A stretch of DNA of 64,000 nucleotides, taken from assembly GCF_037482405.1 (NCBI RefSeq), contig NZ_JBBHZZ010000004.1, positions 1 to 64,000 of the forward strand, written 5' to 3'. The stretch comes from Pseudokineococcus marinus (GTDB taxonomy: Bacteria > Actinomycetota > Actinomycetes > Actinomycetales > Quadrisphaeraceae). Made by a program: the position numbers and the translations under genes. Below are positions 56,756-64,000 of this stretch, piece by piece. The notes beneath the pieces are model-generated. The model saw nothing but the letters and a program-made list of their open reading frames with translations. It did not search any database and was not told where the DNA came from. Position 1 is the first letter of the stretch. Every line of letters begins with the position of its first letter.

Positions 56756-57850
56756 CTACGGACGAGAGGTCGGCCGCCCCGCCAGGAGCGCCTCGACCTC
56801 CTCGCGCCGCGGCGCGGACGCCGACGCCCCCGGCCGCTGCACCGACAGCGCGGCGGCCGCCGTCGCGAGGTGCGCCGCGGCGACGAGCCGCTCCTCGTCC
56901 GGCGCCCCTCCCCCCTCGGCGCCCGTCCGGGCCTCCTCGAGCGCCGCGGCGAGGGCCCCGGCGACGACGTCGCCCGCGCCCGTCGTGTCGACGACGGGCA
57001 CCCGGAGGCCGGGCACGTGGACGCCGCCCTCCGCCCCGCCCCGGACGGCCACGAGGGCGCCCGCCGCGCCGAGGGTGACGACCACGCGGGGCACCACCTC
57101 GAGCAGACGGCGCGCCAGGGCGCGGGCGCGCGCGACGACGTCCGCGTCGTCGCCACCGGCCCGGGCCCCGTCACCGTCCGTCCCGTCACCGTCCGAACCG
57201 TCACCGTCCGACCCGTCACCGTCCGTCCCGTCACCGTCCGCCTCGTCGCCGTCCGCCCCGGCCGCTCCGTCCCCGGCGAGGGCCGCCGCCTCGTGCTCGT
57301 TGACGAGCAGGACGTCGACGTCGGCGAGGAGACCGGCGGGCAGGGGCTGCACCGGCGAGGGGTTGAGGACCACGACGACGCCGGCCGCCGACGCCTCCGA
57401 CGCCGCGGCGGCCACGCTCGCCGTCGGCACCTCGAGCTGGCACAGCAGGTGACCGGCGCCGCGCACCGCGGCGAGCTCGACCGGCGCGAGGTCGACGAGC
57501 CCCGCGTTCGCGCCCGGGTCGACGACGATGACGTTCTCACCGCTCCCGGCGACGGTCACGAAGGCCGTGCCCGTGGGGCGCTCGAGCGCGCGGAGGCGGA
57601 CCGCGACCCCCGCGGCGGTGAGCGCGTCCCGCAGGCGCCGCCCGGCGGCGTCGTCACCGACCGCTCCGACGAAGGTCGTCGCCGCCCCGCACCGGGCGGC
57701 CGCGACGGCCTGGTTGAGCCCCTTGCCGCCGACGTGCTCGGCTCGGGAGCGGGCGAGGACCGTCTCACCCGGCCGGGGGACGCCGTCGACGCCGAGGACG
57801 ACGTCGAGGTTCGCGCTGCCCACCACCACGACGCCGCTGCGCTCCGCCAC
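56756..57850 (-). CDS. rbsK: Ribokinase (PfkB family) with acidic repeat insert
   Basis: The enzyme phosphorylates ribose to ribose 5-phosphate. The 364-residue protein has VVVGSANLDVVLGVDGVPRPGETVLA, the substrate motif GGKGLNQAVAAARCGA, NPSPVQPLP, LLVNEHEAAAL and the catalytic DTTGAGDVVAGALAAAL (anion hole plus base Asp). Between NEHE and the C-terminal lobe is an insert of about 40 residues of repeating Asp/Gly (DGDGS/T), making it about 50 residues longer than typical RbsK. No ribose transporter is adjacent. GTG 57850 has GGGTGG upstream. Confidence 0.9.
   Translation of the reverse strand: MAERSGVVVVGSANLDVVLGVDGVPRPGETVLARSRAEHVGGKGLNQAVAAARCGAATTFVGAVGDDAAGRRLRDALTAAGVAVRLRALERPTGTAFVTVAGSGENVIVVDPGANAGLVDLAPVELAAVRGAGHLLCQLEVPTASVAAAASEASAAGVVVVLNPSPVQPLPAGLLADVDVLLVNEHEAAALAGDGAAGADGDEADGDGTDGDGSDGDGSDGDGTDGDGARAGGDDADVVARARALARRLLEVVPRVVVTLGAAGALVAVRGGAEGGVHVPGLRVPVVDTTGAGDVVAGALAAALEEARTGAEGGGAPDEERLVAAAHLATAAAALSVQRPGASASAPRREEVEALLAGRPTSRP
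57168..57257. repeat. Six 15-bp tandem repeats inside ribokinase
   Basis: Units of CCGTCACCGTCCGNN start at 57168, 57183, 57198, 57213, 57228 and 57243 (the last is TCGTCGCCGTCCGCC). On the coding strand they give the five-residue repeat (S/T)DGDG or similar. The unit is a multiple of three, so slippage keeps the frame. Confidence 0.92.
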
Positions 57851-57919
57851 GACGGACCACCCTGCCGCACCCGCGCACCGCCGGCCGGGGCGGCCGGTCG
57901 TGCGTCCGGTCGAGGGCGC

Positions 57920-58336
57920 TCAGCCCTCCGGCAGGAAGAGGCAGAAGGGGTGGCCCGCCGGGTCGAGGACGACGCGGACGTCCTCCTGCGGCTGGTGCTC
58001 GGGCAGCCGGCCGCCGAGGGCGACGGCGCGCTCGGCCGCCGCCGACAGCGACGCCGCCGCGTCGCCGCCCAGGACCTCCACGGCCACGTCGAGGTGCACC
58101 TGCATCTGCTGGTCCCCCGGGCCCTGCGGCCAGACGGGCGGGACGTGGCCGGGCTCCCGCAGGAAGGACAGTCCCGTGCCGCCGCCGGGCGGGCCGAGCA
58201 TGACCCACTCGGGCTCCTCGAGCAGCACCTCCCAGCCCAGCAGCGCGCGGTAGAAGGCCGCGAGGGCGCCGGGGTCGGGGCTGCCCAGGACGGCCGCGGA
58301 CAGGCGCAGGGGCGGGGACTCCGGCCCGGTGCTCAT
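57920..58336 (-). CDS. VOC (glyoxalase/bleomycin-resistance) family protein
   Basis: This 138-residue protein has two beta-alpha-beta modules: LSAAVLGSPDPGALAAFYRALLGWEVLLEEPEWVMLG and QMQVHLDVAV with ALGGRLPEHQP, ending VVLDPAGHPFCLFLPEG. The metal-site residues are partly kept (His in VHLD, Glu absent at the end). The substrate is unknown; this subgroup is often annotated as glyoxalase-like. ATG 58336 overlaps the M16 peptidase stop (ATGA), so the two are co-translated. Confidence 0.82.
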   Translation of the reverse strand: MSTGPESPPLRLSAAVLGSPDPGALAAFYRALLGWEVLLEEPEWVMLGPPGGGTGLSFLREPGHVPPVWPQGPGDQQMQVHLDVAVEVLGGDAAASLSAAAERAVALGGRLPEHQPQEDVRVVLDPAGHPFCLFLPEG

Positions 58337-59832
58337 GCGCGCTCCCGGTCGGCCCGCCGCGACGGCCCCTCCGGGTCGCCCCGCACGTGGAGGCGCTCCG
58401 GCACGGCGGCGAGGACCGCCCGCAGCGCCTCGTCACCGCCGCGCCAGTCACGGGCCTGCAGCGGGATGCTGAGACCGCGCGCGCTGACGAGCTGGTGGGT
58501 GAAGTCGGCGTCGGCGTCACCGGCCTCCACGAGGCCGACCACCTCCTCCCACCGCACGGTGGTCACCTGCCCGCCCCCGAGGTCGAGCGACGCCCCGCTG
58601 CCGCCCACGACGAGGCGGGCGCCCCGCGGGACGCCGCGGAGGAGCCGCGGGCGGTGCACCCGTCCCTCGACGACCTCGCCGGAGCCGTCGGGCAGCCGCG
58701 GCAGCCCGGGCACCTCGAGGTCGACGCCCTCGGGGACGGCGACGAGCGCCGACCGCTCGAGGTGGCGCGCCGCGTCCCTCACGTCCTCGATCGTGAGGTC
58801 CCGCACCGACGCGAGCAGCTCCTCGGTCGCCTCCACCGGCCAGCCGAGCACCGCCGCCTCCGCGAGCGCCGACAGCTCGTCGGAGGTGGTGCGCTGGTCC
58901 GTCAGGGTCTCCTCCGCGGACTCGACCTCACCGGCGAGCTCGGCGTCGGTGGGCCCGTCGGCGGCGAGCGCCGCGAGCACCTCGCGCACCACCGCGAACG
59001 CCTCCGTCTCGGCGCCCTCGCGCACCTGCGTGGCGAGCAGCGCGTGCCGGTCGACGGCCGTCAGCCGGTCGAGGGACGAGTCGACGCCGTAGGTGAGCCC
59101 CCGCCGGTGACGCAGCTCCTCCTCCAGCCTGTCCCGCAGCACGTGGAGGGCGACGCCGGCGGCAGGACCCACGGGCACGAGGCCGCTCACGGCGAGCACC
59201 GGGCCGGGCAGCTGGGTCCACCCCGGGAGCAGCGCCCCCTCGGGCAGCGCGTCCACGGCGTCGGGCCGCCGCCGGGCCGGCAGGGGCAGCGCGAGACCCT
59301 CCGGCGGCGGGCCGGTGAGCCAGCACGCCGCCGCGCCGCTCACCGCCCAGCGGGCGGACCACGCCCGCAGCGCCTCCGCGGAGACGGCGCCCAGGGCGGG
59401 CTCCACCGCGCCCACGAGGCCGGGGCCGCGGTACCCGAAGCGCTCCACGAGGAGGGCCCCGACCAGGTCCGGGCCCTCCTCCCGCTCCTCGGCGGCGAGG
59501 ACCCGGGCCTCCACCTCACGCCGCTCGACCGGCGGGTCGGCGAGCAGCCGGCAGGCCCGCGCCAGGAACTCGACGACGCGGTCGGGCCGACCGGTCACCG
59601 TGAGCTCGGTGGAGGCGATGCCCACCGAGGCGTTGCACTCCAGCCTCGGCCGACGCGCCTCGTGCATGACCAGGTGCTCGAGGAGGTGGGTGGTCCCGCC
59701 TCCCGTGAAGGTCTCGTCCCGACGGCCGACCCCGAGGACGAGGCCGGCGGTCAGCGGCCCCGGCCCCTCGCGCCACAGGACGGGGACGCCGTCCACCTCG
59801 GACCGGTGCAGGGGCGGCAGCTCCGTCGTCAC
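58333..59832 (-). CDS. M16 family (insulinase-like) zinc metallopeptidase
   Basis: This 499-residue peptidase carries the inverted zinc motif HLLEH in GGTTHLLEHLVMHEARR with downstream glutamates in VEARVLAAEEREEGPDL, then a second, inactive M16 half (LEEELRHRRGLTYGVDSSLDRL). The last about 120 residues (RGARLVVGGSGASLDLGGGQVTTVRWEEVVGLVEAGD) look like an added PH-like or other small domain. No signal peptide is seen, so it is cytoplasmic. GTG 59832 has CAGAGT seven bases upstream, a possible leaderless promoter. Confidence 0.85.
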   Translation of the reverse strand: MTTELPPLHRSEVDGVPVLWREGPGPLTAGLVLGVGRRDETFTGGGTTHLLEHLVMHEARRPRLECNASVGIASTELTVTGRPDRVVEFLARACRLLADPPVERREVEARVLAAEEREEGPDLVGALLVERFGYRGPGLVGAVEPALGAVSAEALRAWSARWAVSGAAACWLTGPPPEGLALPLPARRRPDAVDALPEGALLPGWTQLPGPVLAVSGLVPVGPAAGVALHVLRDRLEEELRHRRGLTYGVDSSLDRLTAVDRHALLATQVREGAETEAFAVVREVLAALAADGPTDAELAGEVESAEETLTDQRTTSDELSALAEAAVLGWPVEATEELLASVRDLTIEDVRDAARHLERSALVAVPEGVDLEVPGLPRLPDGSGEVVEGRVHRPRLLRGVPRGARLVVGGSGASLDLGGGQVTTVRWEEVVGLVEAGDADADFTHQLVSARGLSIPLQARDWRGGDEALRAVLAAVPERLHVRGDPEGPSRRADRERA

Positions 59833-59839
59833 GACGACG

Positions 59840-59845
59840 ACTCTG
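59840..59845 (-). promoter_or_regulatory. Candidate leaderless -10 (CAGAGT) of the M16 peptidase
   Basis: On the minus strand CAGAGT is followed by seven bases and GTG 59832. No ribosome binding site is seen. Confidence 0.35.
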
Positions 59846-59920
59846 CCGGAGGAGCGGCGGGCACGGGGTGACGACGGGCGGAGCCGCCCGCCCGGCCCAC
59901 CGCCGCCCCCGGCGAGCGGC

Positions 59921-60778
59921 TCACACCTCGTCGCGCCAGGAGTGCTGCGGCTCGTAGCCGAGGAGCTCGCGGGCGGTGCCGATGCCGAGGAGCGTCTCGT
60001 GCTCGCCGAGGTCCCCACGCACCTCCACGCCCGGGAAGACCTCCGCCATGAGGCTCGCGCTGGACCGGGTCATGACCGTGTCCGCCGCCGCGATGATCGC
60101 GACGTGCGCCCCCGGGCGGTCGAGCTCGAGGCCCCTGCGCACGGCCTGGGCGCCGTCACGGGCGTCGATGTAGCCCCACAGGTTCCACTTGCGGCGCATC
60201 GGGTCGGCGTCGAAGGAGGGGAACTCCGCGTAGTCGTGGGGCTCCATGACGTTGGAGAAGCGCAGCCCCACCATCGTCAGCTCGGGGTCCCAGCGGCACA
60301 GGTGGTGCGCCATCTCCTCCTCGAGCGTCTTGACGAGGGAGTACGTCGACCCGGGGCGGGCGCGGTAGGCCTCGTCGACCGGCGCGTAGGGCGGCGGCTC
60401 GTCGAAGGGCAGCCCGAGGACGGTCTCGCTGCTGGCCCAGACCACGTGCCGGACGCCGGCGGCCCGCGCCGCCGTCTGGACGTTCCAGGACGCCGTCATG
60501 TTGTTCGCGAAGGTCGCCGAGTTCGGCACCCGCCCGGGCGCCGGCACGGCGGCGAGGTGGGCGACGGCGTCCACGCGACCGCCCCGCTCGTCCGTGCGGC
60601 CGGCGACGACCTCGACGACCTGCGCCTGGTCGGTGAGGTCGACCTCGAGCAGGCCCTCGGGCGCGCCGGGGCCGGCCGCGCGGTCGACGGGCAGGACGTC
60701 CCAGCCGTGCGCGCGCAGGTCGGCCGTCACGGCGCGGCCGAGCTTGCCGGCGGCGCCGGTGACGACGACGCGGCTCAC
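59921..60778 (-). CDS. NAD(P)-dependent epimerase/dehydratase (extended SDR)
   Basis: This 285-residue protein has VVVTGAAGKLGRAVTADL (Rossmann), VDLTDQAQVVEVV, VAHLAAVPAPG, WASSETVLG, and the catalytic YxxxK in GSTYSLVKTLEE. RFSNVMEPHDY follows. It resembles the UDP-glucose epimerase/uronate dehydrogenase group; the exact sugar substrate is not clear. GTG 60778 is the natural family start. A tiny upstream frame of 30 codons ends at this start (GTGA), but its reality is doubtful. Confidence 0.85.
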   Translation of the reverse strand: MSRVVVTGAAGKLGRAVTADLRAHGWDVLPVDRAAGPGAPEGLLEVDLTDQAQVVEVVAGRTDERGGRVDAVAHLAAVPAPGRVPNSATFANNMTASWNVQTAARAAGVRHVVWASSETVLGLPFDEPPPYAPVDEAYRARPGSTYSLVKTLEEEMAHHLCRWDPELTMVGLRFSNVMEPHDYAEFPSFDADPMRRKWNLWGYIDARDGAQAVRRGLELDRPGAHVAIIAAADTVMTRSSASLMAEVFPGVEVRGDLGEHETLLGIGTARELLGYEPQHSWRDEV

Positions 60779-61123
60779 CGCGAGCCCCCGGCAGCCGGGG
60801 AGGCCGGGCGGGCGACGGCGGGGCACGTGGTGGGGCGGGCGACGGGGGCTGGGTCGCGGGTGGGCATGGCGGCGACCGTGGCACCGCGGGCGACGGCGCG
60901 CACCCCGGGGCCACGAGGCGCGCGGGGCCCGCGGGTCCCGGACGCAGCGGTGGCCGGACGGCGCGGCTGACGGCGCCGTCCGGCCACCGCTGGGGGCCCC
61001 GCTGGCCGCCCCGTCACGGACGGGTGACACTCGCGTCACCCGGACGACGCACGACCCCGGCAGGATGCCCGCAAGGCCGGTCGCCGGACCGTCCGCCCCG
61101 ACGCCCCGCCCCGGAGGTGCCCA
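60779..61123. other. 345-base divergent intergenic region
   Basis: This stretch separates the epimerase gene (minus) and the ACT-domain gene (plus). It contains a perfect 19-bp inverted repeat (60946-60991) and a clear ribosome binding site GGAGG before GTG 61124. No convincing protein gene was found, only a 30-codon minus-strand frame starting at ATG 60867 and ending at the epimerase start. Confidence 0.6.
60946..60991. repeat. Perfect 19-bp inverted repeat
   Basis: The arms AGCGGTGGCCGGACGGCGC (60946-60964) and GCGCCGTCCGGCCACCGCT (60973-60991) are exact complements around eight bases. It sits between two divergent genes, so it does not terminate either one; it may be an operator, a leader hairpin or a remnant of a small mobile palindrome. 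Confidence 0.9.
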
Positions 61124-61786
61124 GTGCTCGCACGCGTCCGCGTCGTCGTCCCGGACCGCACGGGCTCGCTCGGCGTGCTGACGTCCGCCGTGGGGGCCAC
61201 GGGCGCCGACGTCGCGGGCCTGCGCGTCCTCGGCAGCGAGGCGGGCCGCGCCACCGACGACCTCCTCGTCGAGGTCCGCGACGAGGACCACCTCGGGCGG
61301 CTCGAGCGCCGGCTGGCCGGCACGACCGGCGTGGAGGTCACCGGCGTCCGGGCGCCCGCCCTGCCCGCCGACGGCTCCCCCGAGCTCGGGCTGGTGGCGC
61401 AGGTCCTCGCCCGCCCCGAGCACGCCGCGCGCACCCTCGTCGACGGCGCGCCCGCCGCGCTCGACGTCGACTGGGCCGCCGTGGTGCGCCTCGACCGGCA
61501 CGGGTGCGCGGACGGCGTCGTCGCGGTCACCGACCCCGGGCCCGGCGAGGCGGCCGTCCGCCCGGCCGCGCCCGCACGCGTCGCCGCCACGACGCTGCCC
61601 CGCCCCGACGGCTCCGGCGCGTGCGCCGGCGCGGCACTGCTGCCCGCGGGGCGGCGCCGCGTCGGCGTCCTGCTCGTGCGCGAGCGCGGCCTCGGGCTGC
61701 ACCGCTCGGAGCTGTGGCGCCTCGGGGCCCTCGCCGACGTCCTCGCCGGGCCGCTGGGCCACCACGCCGAGGGCGCCCTCGCCTGA
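61124..61786 (+). CDS. ACT-domain protein
   Basis: This 220-residue protein starts with an ACT domain (MLARVRVVVPDRTGSLGVLTSAVGATGADVAGLRVLG, to about 75), a ligand-binding regulatory fold for amino acids. The rest (about 85-215; GLVAQVLARPEHAARTLVDGAPAALDVDWAAVVRLD, LLPAGRRRVGVLLVRERG) resembles a GAF-like sensory fold. There is no catalytic or DNA-binding domain, so it may act as a ligand-sensing partner. GGAGG lies before GTG 61124. Confidence 0.8.
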   Translation: MLARVRVVVPDRTGSLGVLTSAVGATGADVAGLRVLGSEAGRATDDLLVEVRDEDHLGRLERRLAGTTGVEVTGVRAPALPADGSPELGLVAQVLARPEHAARTLVDGAPAALDVDWAAVVRLDRHGCADGVVAVTDPGPGEAAVRPAAPARVAATTLPRPDGSGACAGAALLPAGRRRVGVLLVRERGLGLHRSELWRLGALADVLAGPLGHHAEGALA

Positions 61787-61833
61787 GGGGTCCCGGGCGC
61801 GGCAGCCCGCTCGGGGACGGGGCCCCACGACGA

Positions 61834-61870
61834 CGACGGCGCCCGCCCCCGGTGGGGACGGGCGCCGTCG
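61834..61870. terminator. Strong bidirectional terminator hairpin
   Basis: The twelve-base arms CGACGGCGCCCG (61834-61845) and CGGGCGCCGTCG (61859-61870) are perfect, with CCCC/GGGG pairs inside and a small loop. It lies between the stops of two convergent genes (ACT protein and subtilase), the expected place for a shared terminator. Confidence 0.75.
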
Positions 61871-61886
61871 CGGGCTCGGGCGTCGG

Positions 61887-63419
61887 TCAGCCCACCGTCA
61901 CCGCGGCGAGGGCGTCGACGAGGCCCTCGCCGAAGTAGCCGTTGTCCTCGGGCGAGCCCGTGCACGGCTGGCCGGCGTACGGCGTCGCGGGGCAGGGCAC
62001 GTCGGTCGCCTGCTCCTCGAGCAGCGCGCGGAGCTCCGCGGGCGTGGCGTCCGGGTGCGTCGTCTTGAGCAGCGCGAGGACGCCCGCGACGTGCGGCGAC
62101 GCCATCGAGGTGCCGGACAGCGCCGCGTAGCCGCTGGGCAGGATGCTCTGCGGGATCGTCGAGATGACGCGCGTCCCGGGGGCGGCGACGTCGATGACGC
62201 CCTCGCCGTAGTTGGAGAACGTCGAGCGCGCGCCGTCCTGCTGCGTCGCCGAGACGGTGACGACGCCGGGCAGCTCGGTGGGCATGTCGACGCAGCCGCG
62301 GACGTCGCGGTCGGCGATCGCGCCGCTGCCGTCGTTGGGGCTCGAGCTGCTCGTCGTCTTGTCGGCGAGGTCGTAGGCCGAGTTGCCCGCGGCGGCCGCG
62401 CTCACCACGCCCTGGGACTCCGCGTAGGCGACGGCGCGGGTGACGGCCTCACGGGCGGCGGCCTGGCTCACCTCGTCGTCGCACCAGAACTCCCACGGGT
62501 CGACGTAGTAGCTGTTGTTCGTGACGTCGAAGCCCTCCTCGGCCGCGTGCATGAAGCCGCAGATGGCCGACTCGGGGTAGATGAAGCCCTCGGCGCTGAC
62601 GACCTTGACCGCCGCCAGGGTCACGCCCGGCGCGACGCCGACGACGCCCTGCCCGTCGCGCTTCGCGCCGATGGTCCCGGCGACGTGGGTGCCGTGGTAC
62701 CCGCCCGGGAAGGGCAGGTAGGCGCCCTCGCTGCCGTCGAAGCGGCCGCCGCCGGTGCAGTCGCCCGAGAGGCTCCGGTCGACCTGGCCGGCGAGATCAG
62801 GGTGGCTGTCGTCGATGCCGTCGTCGAGGACGCCGACGACGACGTCGGGGCTGCCCGGCTCGATCGCGTTCGCCCGGTCCGCGCCGATGGCGGCCATGTC
62901 CCACTGCACGGCCTCGACGGGCTCGTCGACCGCCGTCGCGTCGACGACGCCCAGCGCCGCGGCGCCGCCCGGCGCCGACGCGCCACCCGTGAGGAGCTCG
63001 CGCATCTCCGGGCGCTGCGGGCCGCGGCCGGGGCCGCGCCAACGGCCCGGGACGCCCTCGAGCACGGGCACCGTGCGGGTCGGGCCCACGGAGTCGACGA
63101 GCGAGGAGAAGTGGCCGGCGAGGACGTCGTCGCGGAAGTCCGCGTCGGCCGAGCGGGCGACGACGACGCCGATCTCGGGGTAGTCGACGACGGTGCTGCC
63201 GCCCGCGCGGGCCACGGCGACCCGCACGCGCGCGACGGCGGCCGGCGTGGCGTCGGTGTTGACGACGTAGCTCATGACCCCCTGGCCCGGCGCGGGGCGG
63301 GTGATCGGGGGCGCGGCGGACGCCGGGCCGGCGACGGCCGTGGCGGTGGCGGCGCCGGTGAGCGCCAGGGCGAGCGCGGCCGCGGCGGTGCGGCGGGCCC
63401 GACGGTGTGCGTGGGTCAC
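61887..63419 (-). CDS. Secreted S8 family subtilisin-like serine protease
   Basis: This 510-residue precursor has a signal peptide (Arg-rich start, then AAAALALALTGAATATAVAG, cut near ASA), an I9-type propeptide (about 45-115; MSYVVNTDATPAAVARVRVAVARAGGS) and a protease domain. The catalytic residues are Asp in VGVLDDGIDDSHPDL (DDG in place of the usual DSG/DTG), His in YHGTHVAGTIG, the oxyanion Asn in AAAAGNSA and Ser in LSGTSMASPHVAG. Cysteines in CPATPYAGQPC suggest a disulfide. GGGAG lies before GTG 63419. An SSI-type lipoprotein in the window might inhibit it. Confidence 0.93.
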   Translation of the reverse strand: MTHAHRRARRTAAAALALALTGAATATAVAGPASAAPPITRPAPGQGVMSYVVNTDATPAAVARVRVAVARAGGSTVVDYPEIGVVVARSADADFRDDVLAGHFSSLVDSVGPTRTVPVLEGVPGRWRGPGRGPQRPEMRELLTGGASAPGGAAALGVVDATAVDEPVEAVQWDMAAIGADRANAIEPGSPDVVVGVLDDGIDDSHPDLAGQVDRSLSGDCTGGGRFDGSEGAYLPFPGGYHGTHVAGTIGAKRDGQGVVGVAPGVTLAAVKVVSAEGFIYPESAICGFMHAAEEGFDVTNNSYYVDPWEFWCDDEVSQAAAREAVTRAVAYAESQGVVSAAAAGNSAYDLADKTTSSSSPNDGSGAIADRDVRGCVDMPTELPGVVTVSATQQDGARSTFSNYGEGVIDVAAPGTRVISTIPQSILPSGYAALSGTSMASPHVAGVLALLKTTHPDATPAELRALLEEQATDVPCPATPYAGQPCTGSPEDNGYFGEGLVDALAAVTVG

Positions 63420-63537
63420 GTGGTCTCCCGGGTCGGTGGCTGCCCTCTCGCTCGAGGGCCGCGGGTGACCGTACGCCGGGGCACCGACGAACGGGGCGGA
63501 GCGGACCAGATCGGTCGTACCGCCCCGCCCCCCGCCG

Positions 63538-64000
63538 TCAGCGCAGCTCGTCGACCAGCCGCCCGGCGAGACCCGTGTAGGTCGACGGCGTCAGCGCGGC
63601 CAGGCGCGCCGCGACGTCGTCCGGCAGGCCGAGGCCGGCGACGAAGTCGCGCATCGCCGCGCCGTCGACGCGGCGCCCGCGCGTGAGCTCCTTGACGCGC
63701 TCGTACGGCTCGTCCATGCCCGGCGTCCCGGCGACGGCCTGGGCGCGCATGACGGACTGGACGGCCTCGCCGAGCACCTCCCAGTTGGCGTCGAGGTCGC
63801 GCGCCATGGCGTCGGGGGCGACGTCGAGCCCGCGCAGCCCGCGGCGCACGTTGTCGAGGGCGAGGAGCGAGTGCCCGAGCGCGGTGCCGATGTTGCGCTG
63901 CATCGAGGAGTCGGTGAGGTCGCGCTGGAGCCGTGAGGTCACGAGCGTCTGCCCCAGCACGTCGAGCAGCGCGTTCGAGACCTCGAGGTTCGCCTCGGCG
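63538..64000 (-). CDS. purB: Adenylosuccinate lyase, 3' part (runs off the window)
   Basis: The last 153 codons of a gene continue past base 64000. The sequence reads AEANLEVSNALLDVLGQ, RLQRDLTDSSMQRNIGTALGHSLLAL, NWEVLGEAVQSVMRAQAVAGTPGMDEPYERVKELTRG and ends TPSTYTGLAGRLVDELR, matching the C-terminal helical domain of PurB of the longer E. coli-like type. It acts in purine synthesis (SAICAR to AICAR, and adenylosuccinate to AMP). The signature loop itself is probably upstream, outside the window. Confidence 0.9.
   Translation of the reverse strand, partial: AEANLEVSNALLDVLGQTLVTSRLQRDLTDSSMQRNIGTALGHSLLALDNVRRGLRGLDVAPDAMARDLDANWEVLGEAVQSVMRAQAVAGTPGMDEPYERVKELTRGRRVDGAAMRDFVAGLGLPDDVAARLAALTPSTYTGLAGRLVDELR

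Noticed and set aside
60775..60867. 30-codon leader peptide ending GTGA at the epimerase start
   Set aside because: It has no ribosome binding site, no recognisable attenuator composition, and Pro/Ala/Arg content expected by chance at this GC. Not listed as a gene.
13043..63419. SSI lipoprotein and subtilase as a dedicated inhibitor-protease pair
   Set aside because: They are 48 kb apart with no shared regulation visible; SSI proteins have broad targets. Mentioned only as a possibility.
1..64000. Prophage, IS element, integrase, tRNA or rRNA
   Set aside because: I saw no transposase or integrase motifs, terminal inverted repeats with target duplications, tRNA-like cloverleaf or rRNA signature. 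Base composition is even throughout.

Overview
The window is very GC-rich (third codon positions almost all G or C), has many GTG starts and 4-bp NTGA gene overlaps, and carries an IdeR/DtxR-type iron box and several apparently leaderless genes. This indicates a high-GC actinobacterium. The chemotaxis operon, LOV photoreceptor phosphatase and desferrioxamine cluster would fit a motile Kineosporiaceae-like soil or surface organism, but the genus is an inference. No rRNA, tRNA, IS element, prophage or CRISPR array was seen. Two runs of N (33005-33102 and 48185-48344) show that this is a scaffolded draft assembly.

Region 1 (41-10814, minus strand) is a chemotaxis operon read right to left: EAL-HDOD protein, cheY, cheX-like, cheA with two CheW domains, cheW, a possible 64-residue ORF, an unknown Ala-rich protein, cheB, cheR, cheY, cheX-like. 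Most junctions are NTGA overlaps. No receptor, flagellar or pilus gene is in view.

Region 2 (11033-20726) is mixed: an Fpg/Nei DNA glycosylase, an SDR oxidoreductase, an SSI-domain lipoprotein, a rhodanese, an AAA ATPase with a winged-helix-like tail preceded by a 3 x 41 bp repeat array and a 14-bp palindrome, an ECF sigma factor overlapping an alkylguanine-DNA methyltransferase, an RsbW-like kinase, a DUF5926 protein and arginine deiminase. A second, unrelated 3 x 41 bp array lies at 19362-19468.

Region 3 (20764-31500) is an iron-siderophore locus. A divergent region with an iron box separates a siderophore-interacting reductase and MFS permease (minus strand) from a six-gene desferrioxamine operon (plus strand): desA, desB, desC, desD, a penicillin-acylase-family gene and a second GNAT gene. 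Every junction in the operon is a 4-bp overlap.

Region 4 (31571-44996) holds a family 2 glycosyltransferase, a membrane protein broken by an assembly gap, a yybP-ykoY manganese riboswitch in front of a UPF0016/GDT1 manganese exporter, a TspO-like/MarR divergent pair with overlapping leaderless promoters, a flotillin-like protein overlapping prephenate dehydratase, a LOV-GAF-PP2C blue-light phosphatase, a membrane GGDEF-EAL protein and a CPBP-family protein.

Region 5 (45056-51919) has a 7-copy tandem repeat, gluconokinase, a sugar-phosphate cyclase whose active site looks like 2-deoxy-scyllo-inosose synthase rather than dehydroquinate synthase, the second assembly gap, dimethylargininase diverging from an Lrp-family regulator, and small genes.

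Region 6 (52192-64000) holds a C4-dicarboxylate transporter divergent from a CitA/DcuS-type two-component system, a ribokinase with an acidic repeat insert, a VOC protein coupled to an M16 peptidase, an epimerase, an ACT-domain protein, a secreted subtilase and the 3' part of purB. The most unusual items are the cyclase beside the gap, the two 41-bp-period arrays, the extended desferrioxamine operon, the overlapping leaderless promoters and the LOV phosphatase.
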